A stretch of 64,000 bases of DNA from Sphagnum compactum (taxonomy: Eukaryota; Bryophyta; Sphagnopsida; Sphagnales), in contig OZ234493.1 of NCBI GenBank assembly GCA_965153455.1, positions 4,588,001 through 4,652,000 of the forward strand, read 5' to 3'. Made by a program: the position numbers and the translations under genes. The notes beneath the pieces are model-generated. The model had not been told where the DNA came from and ran no database searches. It saw only the letters and a program-made list of their open reading frames with translations. The stretch's first letter is position 1. Every line of letters starts with the position of its first letter. Positions 56,136-64,000 of this stretch are shown here, in pieces.

Positions 56136-57784
56136 GGCTCCTGCTAGCTGTTGTTCTCCCTTTCCTCTTCTTCTTCTAAAGTTCAAAATCCTACATTTGA
56201 AATCCTCAAGCCATCAAAAAACACTGCAACAGACCATTTTCTCTGGAAAGAAAGCAATGAGTTTGAACACAGAGAGGTGGGGGAGGAAAAAAGAGGAAGC
56301 TTGCAAAACACACATTGAACAAAATCCCATGACAGACAAATTAAGACTCACCTTCAGAAAGAAGAGAAGAAAAAGAATATATCCTCCATTTGCAGTGAAT
56401 GCCTGCAAATCCATCTCGGAGCTCCTCATACATGCTTTCACTGCATATATATACTGACCCAAATCAATTGCCCTTTCTCCAACATCATGGTGCTTATTAA
56501 AAAACAAAGTCCCCCAACAGAATTTACACCTAAACCTCATACTCTAGAACTGCCAATACTCATGTAGGACAAGCTGTCCAAATGGCCACTTTCCTTGGGA
56601 AACTATTATAAAAGATCATTCCTCAGTTGCTGCCTCATCTGGCTTGAGCATCATCATCATATGATGTGTGAATTCTGCAGGCCAGAAGACCTAGGAAATC
56701 ATTACCTCATGTTCCAATCACACTTTGAGAGCTTTGATTATATGGGAACTCCCCCTCATATTCTACACTAGTGAGGAGGCACCCAAAGAATACTAACCAA
56801 ACACTCTTATGTTTACACAAAACACCTGCTGTCCTTATATTGTGCAAAGTGAAGAACCACTTTCATAATAGAAGAAGAAGAAGAAGAAGAACTTCCAAAA
56901 ATTCCAGGTCTTATTAATCCTTACAAGTTTCAGGAGACCTATGATGATCTTATTATTATCGTCTTCCAATACTCTCTCTCTCCCAGTGAAAAGATTTGCT
57001 TAGCAACACCATGAAGAGACTGTGTAAATCTATTCATTTGTTATGGGCTTCTTCAGTGTACCCATTTGAAACCCAAACTTCTCGTGCTCGCTTCCAATCC
57101 TACTACACAGCCCAATGCAACCTGTTTATTTAGTCATTCCTTCTTCACACATCATTTCAACCGGAAATGCCAAACACGTGCTCTTTCTTTTGCTTGCAGA
57201 ACTTCTTGCAGTGAATGCCTTAGGATTTCAACTCCACACATCATTCAACAAGAAATGCCAAGCAGATAGGGACATTCTTTTGCAGAACCTCTGCAGAGAC
57301 AGACTCAAGGGTTTTCTTGTTATCTTTGTTTTTTTTTTTTGGGTACAAACAGACTCAAGGTTGTTTTTTTTTTTTTTTTGGTTTGGTTCCACTCTTCTCG
57401 TTCCCACTCTTCTGTTTGTTGGGCGTCATGAGCAGCAGCTGCAGCGGGACTTGAGTTCCGCCGAGAGGAAGAGACGGCGCAAGCAATGCTACGTTCGACT
57501 CAGTCGGATGCTTTTATTAGAGGCAAACGAGTAATGAGACCTGCGAAATAGTCGTATTGCCGTTTCTAATTCCGAGCGCACGTGGGGACACGGAAGATGA
57601 ACGCCCCTGCCCCCTACGAACTATGCGCGTGTCGATCAGCGGGGCCCATCCAGCCTGCTGGCAGTGAGCTCGTCACCTCAATCGGCGAAACATTCTCCGG
57701 GTCCAGGTTTCCACAAACCTGCCTGAATCCCTGCAGTCAGGGGATCGCAGTTTTGCTTCCCAGCGCCGTTTTTCTTTGCACTTT
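56136..57784. other. Upstream region of the minus-strand zinc-finger gene
   Basis: This includes a (GAA)n run at about 56872-56891 and T-runs at 57330-57340 and 57364-57380. It becomes GC-richer from about 57420, with a CACGTG G-box core at 57579-57584. A 139-codon plus-strand frame at 57115-57534 spans the T-runs and shows no motif, so it is not credited. Confidence 0.4.
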
Positions 57785-57924
57785 GCCGCTCTCTCCCCGC
57801 CAGAATAGGATCTGAAAACTTTTAAAATGGCGCAGGACGTATTTTCTTCCATCGGTGCCTGTACTCTGCCGCGCTCTCTCTCCCCGTGAGAATAGGATCT
57901 GAGAACTTGAAATGGCGCAGGACG
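57785..57924. repeat. Imperfect tandem duplication (~55-bp core, ~84-bp period)
   Basis: 57785-57839 and 57868-57924 share GCCGCTCTCTCCCCG, AGAATAGGATCTGA, AACTT and AATGGCGCAGGACG. The block is GC-richer than its surroundings and promoter-like. The second copy opens a 26-codon frame starting MAQDEVRTRT that soon stops, so no gene is claimed. Confidence 0.75.
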
Positions 57925-60369
57925 AAGTGCGAACCCGTACACAAAATCTACCGGGGCTTTGCGTTTCGGTTTCAGATTCCTTATCCGCATGAGTCAAGTA
58001 AGTTCAGAGATCTAGTCGAGAGAAACATCTCCTCCCCAATTATGTTTGCCTGTTGTCTTTCACAACAAATATGTGAGAAGATTCCATCAGCGGCCAGTTT
58101 CCTTCAGATTATAAAATTGTGGTCTGGAGCATTCGCGATTTGAGCTTCTGGACATGTGGTACATTTGAGCTTTTGGACATTGCATTGGGAGAAGGATATG
58201 TTTTTTTTCTTTTCTCTAATCCTTTCAAGGAACATTTGTTTCCGATGATCAAGACATCAGTAGAGCCCATTTGTGTCGTCTAGGATCTTAGTTCATGAAT
58301 CTCTCCAATTCTCTCAAGAAGGTGGAATTTCTGAGCCAGCTTGTTCTTTGGAAGTTGAATTTGCTTCATTGAAGGACCAAATTATGGTTTCTTCTTATGT
58401 GGATTCTTATGTTGCTACACCCTGTTGTGCATATATTCACTTGAAATACAGGTACCGCAGTAGGATGTTGTTTCCCATCAGGTGACCTGGAAATCCACTA
58501 AAGCATTCAAATCAAAGACATGAATTTGATATTGAGCTTGTATTATCAATGCGCTATTGAAGCTGGCACTTGTTCTTGTCATGTTATATTTTCTTTTTCC
58601 AGCACTAACGGAATGCTACATTCAATGTGTCATGGAGATTTCTCTACAATCTCATAAAACCAGAGTACACCCATGAACCCGAGCAGTCCTTATCAATCCT
58701 TCATCAAAAATTTCTTCTCCTTGATTTCTCCTGAATCAGGATGTATGAGGTTTATATTTTTATTTGACATAGAGCAAGTGGAGTCTTAGATGAGCAAAGC
58801 ACCTGTGGTTTTCTTCCACATGCAACAAACACCAATACTCCAGAAACCAGCTCTTCATCAACAGTCAACAAAAGGTGAACATTCCAGACCCATTCCAGAT
58901 TTTTAAAATTTACATACTATTTTGCCATGAGAATGAAATTGCTCATCTTTGAAATGGAGTTTTCCAGCTATTTAGAGAATTTAATGTACTTTGTCATTTA
59001 TCAGCTTGCTTACTGCAGCTACTGCATCCTTTGTGTGGTTTTTTTTTCAAGTCACAAATACACATTATTGAGACAGGTTGAATACTTATATATATATATT
59101 GTTCTGCTTGTTGTGCTATTGCTGCAGCAAGGACCCAATACATGGACACTAGTGTTGCTGCTACATAAGTCGATGTGACCCAGTAATGTTAGTAGTCAGG
59201 GCTTTTTCTCTTTTATGCGTGAGTACACTAGAAAGCCAAATCCAACCACAGTGTTACAACCATTTCCCCAAACCATAATCAATCTCTTATTTACCTTAAC
59301 TGCCAATTTTCATTCTAGTAGTTTAGGTATCAGATAATAACAGAAGCCATGAGGAGAGTGTTCCAGCATCTAATTGTAACCATGTGTTGCGGCACACCAT
59401 TTTCCAAGAAAACTTTTCACAAGATGTGCAACATAATTTGATATGCATCCAGAACCTAGGAAATCCAGAGATTGAGAAGCTTGACATGGATTGAGACAGT
59501 GCACATGTGCATGACCTTACCAGTTGATTCAAATCACAGAGTTTGGTTTTCCCAATACCTAGAGATAATGAAAGATCTACAATCACAACAATTACGTTTG
59601 AGTCATAAAAGATTTTTCAGGACAATTTTACAATTCATTTATTTTTCCTGACAAATTCTATGCAAAATTTGAAGTGGAGAACAATTTGGTGCCCAATGGC
59701 GAGTTATGTCAGGTGATCCACTCTAAAGACGTTGGATGGGAATATATCCAATTTAGTACTTGGCTAAGCGCACTCTACATTGCTGCCTTCTATGTCATGA
59801 TGCAGTCTTTAAACCAAATGGTAGTAACTTCTTTCAATATCATCTTCCATAACATTTTTAACAAATCACTCCTTTGTGAAAAACTAAGGTTCATAATCTA
59901 AATTAGATGTCCTAAACCCATTTATGCAATTGTGATTATTGGTTTACTATAATCACAATTTCCAACGAAAGTTTGAGTGATCCTAATCTAGTTTAGAACA
60001 AACACACCCAATTCATGTTTTTTGTGAAGGAGTTATGCATTGATAGTTAACAAAGAGTAGGTCGATAGGTAGTAGTAGGTGCCTTCAAAAGACCTTGGCA
60101 AAAAATTTAAGGTAAGTGCCAAAATTTTCAATTTTCCATGTTGTGTTCATCCTCATCATCTTTGAAGTTCAATTCTTCAAATGTCCCAAGTTTATCTTGA
60201 CACAATTTTTCAAAGAAGACATGAGTTTGTGTCAATCTTTTGCATTGTGAATAGTAGGACTTGGTTGAAAACTGATTGAAAATTGGTACCTATAGGATCT
60301 AATATAGAAGATAGGCACCTATCTTCTTGTTTGAAAACATTATGGCATGAGATTGATAAATAAGTTCAA
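57925..60369. other. Intergenic DNA
   Basis: No gene was recognised. Open frames at 58273-58485, 58927-59178 and 59674-59901 lack motifs and splice context. A short (TA)n tract lies near 59080. Confidence 0.45.
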
Positions 60370-60983
60370 TGGAAAAAACTTTCATTTATGGAAGTTCAAA
60401 ATGGAGATGATTTTAATGGAATTTAGGCTTTGTGGGAGATTATTGAAGGCATCGAGGAGGCTCCATAATCATGTGTTGATGCAAACATGAAGAAGGCATA
60501 TAAAAAAAGAATTAAAAAAAATATGTCCATCATTGCAACCAATTTGTTTGAAACAACTTGCTCACATTTGATCTTGTAAAAGACTAATAGAGGTATGAAA
60601 CACATTTTGCAACATTCATGAATCCAAGAATCTATCCAACATCTTATTTTTAAGGTGCAAGTTATTCACATGCAAGATGCAATAAACAAATGACAAGTTT
60701 GATCACATAAACAAGGTGAAAGCACTTGCAAATGATCAACTTTTTTGCTTGGAGGTTGGAGTTAAAGATGAAAATGTTGTGTGACGATATTATTTGAAAG
60801 TTTTCCCCCTTCATATGAATACTTAATCACAACATTAAAAAACAAACCACATGAAGGAGTTTACGTTGGAGTATGTGATAGCATGACTAATGCATCAAAT
60901 GTCAATGAAGAAAGAAAACAAACCCCAAAGTGAAGATTCAAGGTGAAGGCAAAAACTCAAACTCACATCCACACACAAGGGTG

Positions 60984-61025
60984 TGTCAGAATTGTGATAA
61001 GCTAGGCCACATTGCATGTTTTTGT
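60984..61025 (+). other. Gag zinc knuckle (CCHC) of the copia relic
   Basis: CQNCDKLGHIACFC fits CX2CX4HX4C, the nucleic-acid-binding knuckle of retrotransposon Gag. This short piece has stayed intact although the frames around it are broken. Confidence 0.85.
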
Positions 61026-63384
61026 TCCAAGAAAAGAAACAATGAAAAAGATAATGCAAACAATGTAATAGTTGAAATGGAGGAAACAACTATATATGCA
61101 TTTGCAATGAATGATGGATTTAATGCAACAACATGTGCAAATGGATCATTGATTCCAAAACAAAACAACACATGACTCCACATAGGAAAACCTTTTACAC
61201 CTATATATCCATCGATGTTAGAAAAACAATTCATGATAAATGATGGCATGGAATAAGTTGTGGGCAAAGGCTCCATTCTTGTAAAACTTGAAATGAAGGG
61301 GCACACAAGGAGGATCAAAATTAGGGATGTCCTCCATGTGCTCAAGTTGTATGCAAATTTTTTATTAGTGAACAAGTTGGTCTCAAGAAGACTCAAGGTG
61401 AATTTCAACATGATAGGGTATGTTGTGAAAATGCCCAATGGAAAATTCGTGGGAACAACATCACAAAGAGCATAACTTGTATCAAATTACATGCACAAAA
61501 ATGAATGGAGTTGAAATGGCCACTTTGGCACAATGTGGTGCAAAACAAGACATGTTGAGACTATGGCATCAATGCCTTGGCCATTTGAATGTGAGAAGTG
61601 TGAACGCTCTTCCAAGCATGGTAAGTGGCATAGATCTTGCCCCATCTTCATTTGATTTGTCCTCCTTAACATTTGAAGGTTGCATTGAAGGCCAACAACA
61701 AGATAGCCTTTTCAAAGTGATGTTAATGGAAGGTGTGCAACCAAGGTATTGGAGATTATGCACTCAAATTTGTGCAAACCAATGAAAACCATATCGATGG
61801 GTGGAGCATGATATTTTGTCACTTGCATAAATGATTTCTCGAGGAAGGAATGGATGTATCCATTAAAATCAAAGGATGTGTTTTAGAAAGTTTAAGAAAT
61901 TCAAGGCATTAGTGGAGAAGCAATATAACACAAGATCAAGGTCTTACAATGTGACAATGGAAGAGAATACAAATATTTAAACAATTTGGTGAATTCTTGA
62001 AAGAACATGGCATTGCAAAACAAACTTCAACCCCTTACATTCCTCAACAAAATGAGGTGGTTGAATGTGCAAATTGAACAATTATGGAAATGGCAAGGAC
62101 CACGTTGCATGCCCAAAACCTCAATCTTAAACTTTGGGTAGAAGTGATGATGAATGTAACATATATTCGTAATTAGTGCACCCCAACAAATGTAGTTGTA
62201 ACCAATATTGACCACACATTGCACACATTCAAGTTTTTGGATGCATCACATATGTTAAGGTGCTAGATTGAAGGTGAAGTAAACTTGATGCAAAAGCAAG
62301 CAAATGCATGTTTTGGGGTTATTATGAAAACACAAAAATATATAGATTTATGTGTTTGGAGACAATAACAATCATCAATAATCAACATTCATGGAAGACA
62401 ACAATGTTTCCAACAATTTGGAGATGCATCCAAGTGGGAGAGATGTGGAGCCAACTCTTATTGTGGACAAATCTTCCAAATCATTCAACAAAGATGATGG
62501 AAAAACAAACATTGATAATAATTACTTGATGATATGTAACTAGTAAGTCATGACATACTTGAAATTCCAATAACCAAGAAAAATGCAAATGGTCATAATT
62601 AAGAAGTACTTCCAAATGCACAAGTGGAAAACCACACCTATAATGAATAATGATAACCTATAGGGGTGCACAAGTTGCTTGGAGAATGATTGAAGAATCA
62701 CATTTTGCATGACCAAATGGAAAAATGCAAATATGGTGTCTCTCAATGATCCAATACACATTGTTGAACCTTGCAAAGTGATGACGTGATCAAATGGAAG
62801 AAAGCCATGCAAAAGGAATATGAATCGTTCATGGCTGACAAAACATGGAAGTTGATTCCCCTTCCTAAGGATTGTAAAATCATGGGGTGCAAGTAGGTGT
62901 TTTGTATAAAGTGATATGCACCAATCACATTATGCATCACAAGGTGAGGTTGGTGACAAAAAGGTACTCACAAATTATTGATATTGATTTCAAGGAGACA
63001 TTCACCCCTAGTGCCAAATCCATTACCATTAAATGTATATTCACCATTGGAGCTACCATGGACTTGAAAATAGACAAAATGGATGTGAAGATTGCAATTT
63101 TGAATGGAGACTTGGAGGAAGACATTTATATGGACCATCCCGAGGGATTTGTGCACGAAGGTCAAGAATATATTTTGTGCAAGTTAAAAAAGGCAAGGGT
63201 ATGAGTTGAAGTAAAACTTGTATGGGTTGAAGCAAGTTCCAAGGGTGTGGTATAAATGGATTAACATTTTTTTATCACCCAAGGCTTTGAAAGGAACCAT
63301 GCCAATCATTTTTTGCACATTAAACAAATAAGTGAGTTTTTGTTCATTATAATCATTTATGTGAATGGTTTGATCATGTTGACA

Positions 63385-63481
63385 CACTACTACAAAACAT
63401 GTCCCCATTCCATTATCCATTCTACCATTTTGGATGTTGAGTAGAATGGATAATGGAATGGGGACATGTTTTGTAATAGTG
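63385..63481. mobile_element. CACTA-type fold-back MITE (97 bp) with 3-bp target duplication
   Basis: The element starts CACTACTACAAAACATGTCC and ends with its inverted complement. Arms 63385-63425 and 63441-63481 are 41 bp each with a single mismatch, separated by a 15-base loop. ACA flanks both ends (63382-63384 and 63482-63484), the 3-bp duplication expected of CACTA transposons, whose termini begin CACTA. It lies within the reverse transcriptase of the copia relic, and the host reading frame is continuous if the insert and one ACA are disregarded. It is non-autonomous, with no coding capacity. Confidence 0.88.
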
Positions 63482-63620
63482 ACAAGTGACATAAGAATGA
63501 TAGAGATGATGATAGCAAAGTTTGAAGAGGAGTATGAAATGAATGACCTTGGAAAGTTACAGTGTAAAACCATGGGATTCAACAACCTAATTACCATCAA
63601 GGAAAATGTTGTCGAATAGA

Positions 63621-64000
63621 AAAAAAATAAAAAGAAAAATGAAAAAAATGAAAGTGAAACCTATTTTTTATATGCCTACCATCTTATAGTACTTATTGTC
63701 TTGCAGTAGCTATCATTTAAAAACAGTTACCATCTTGTAATAATTATTGTCTTGCAACAATCACCATCCTTCAATAATTACTGTCATGTTGCACCTATCG
63801 TCATTTGTAGATTTGAAAGAAGAGCTAAAGTGCTTATAGACTTCTTGTAGGTGTTGCTTGCCATCTGCAATACCCACAAACCTGTTATAACTACTACCTA
63901 CCATCTACTACATCAATATAACTTCTACAACCTTTAAATCTAGTGGTTATTTTCATGCTATTGCTTTCTAATGGTATTTACCCTCCTACAACAGCATTAC
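63621..64000. other. AT-rich DNA after the copia relic
   Basis: An A/G-rich stretch at 63618-63660 is followed by sequence with repeated ACCATCTTGTA-like and CTTGCA words (for example around 63680, 63730 and 63755). No gene was recognised. Confidence 0.4.

Larger units (their letters stand above)
60370..63620 (+). mobile_element. Decayed Ty1/copia retrotransposon
   Basis: Copia-type Gag and Pol domains follow in order on the plus strand but with many stops and frameshifts. A Gag C-terminal segment lies near 60795-60900 (ESFPPSYEYLITTLKNK). A zinc knuckle at 60984-61025 has the CX2CX4HX4C pattern (CQNCDKLGHIACFC). The protease-to-GAG-pre-integrase region runs about 61140-61690 (IRDVLHVLKLYANFLLVNKL; LWHQCLGHLNVRSVNAL). 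Integrase remnants lie at about 61740-62260 (including MEMARTTLHAQNLNLKLW). Reverse transcriptase spans 62887-63600 (RLVTKRYSQIIDIDFKETF; MDVKIAILNGDLEEDIYM). The YVDD box has decayed to YVNG at about 63357-63368, and the RT is split there by a MITE. RNase H and both LTRs were not found before the window ends. Confidence 0.88.

Noticed and set aside
57115-57534. 139-codon plus-strand frame with poly-Phe stretches
   Set aside because: It is kept open by two T-runs and shows no motif or supporting splice sites.

Overview
The window looks like nuclear DNA from a land plant. It has compact multi-exon genes with GT-AG introns of roughly 80 to 1570 bp, set in long AT-rich stretches of decayed transposons, minisatellites and microsatellites. 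The two best genes, a sorting nexin 2-type protein and an ER-type P-IIA calcium ATPase, are plant-like over their whole length. A chloroplast-targeted membrane protein also indicates a photosynthetic host. Low gene density and a hAT/DUF659 relic load suggest a large genome, such as a fern or other seed-free plant or a gymnosperm, but the sequence alone does not settle the species. There are no bacterial, organellar, rRNA or tRNA features.

Layout. 1-2863 is upstream DNA with an (ACAT)n tract and a telo-box palindrome. 2864-5925 (+) is a six-exon SNX2-like gene. 5926-8959 shows no gene. 8960-10996 (-) is a four-exon gene for a plastid membrane protein. 11-14.4 kb holds CTT-rich DNA, a ~28-bp minisatellite, an orphan helicase-type exon (12285-12370, -) and a 69-bp tandem duplication. 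15066-21153 (+) is a seven-coding-exon calcium ATPase gene. It has a 5'UTR intron, one GC-AG intron, and a Penelope-like reverse transcriptase fragment flanked by direct repeats inside a 1.57-kb intron.

21.8-44.7 kb is an AT-rich repeat desert. It contains two decayed hAT-type transposases (21.86-23.87 kb and 37.55-39.24 kb), a 5 x 94-bp minisatellite, a dispersed TGTCACA-starting repeat, hairpins and a TAGG-rich stretch. 44791-45998 (+) is a three-exon gene for a Gly/Tyr/Gln-rich low-complexity protein with an acidic, alanine/glycine-hydrophobic tail. 46.7-48.3 kb has more tandem repeats and a second copy of the dispersed repeat. Around 55.4-56.1 kb (-) there is a probable small DnaJ-type zinc-finger protein gene, possibly broken, with an unrecognised open frame just downstream. 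57.4-58.0 kb is a GC-richer, promoter-like block with a local duplication. 60.4-63.6 kb is a decayed Ty1/copia element, and a 97-bp CACTA-type fold-back MITE has inserted into its reverse transcriptase.

The genes do not form a pathway; they are independent housekeeping-type loci in endosomal sorting, ER calcium pumping and plastid membranes. The most noteworthy items are the RT plus direct repeats in the ATPase intron, the cleanly dated MITE insertion, the low-complexity protein gene with self-similar introns, and the orphan zinc-cysteine helicase exon. Exon boundaries were placed by hand from splice signals, frame and remembered family resemblance; no alignment or transcript data were available.
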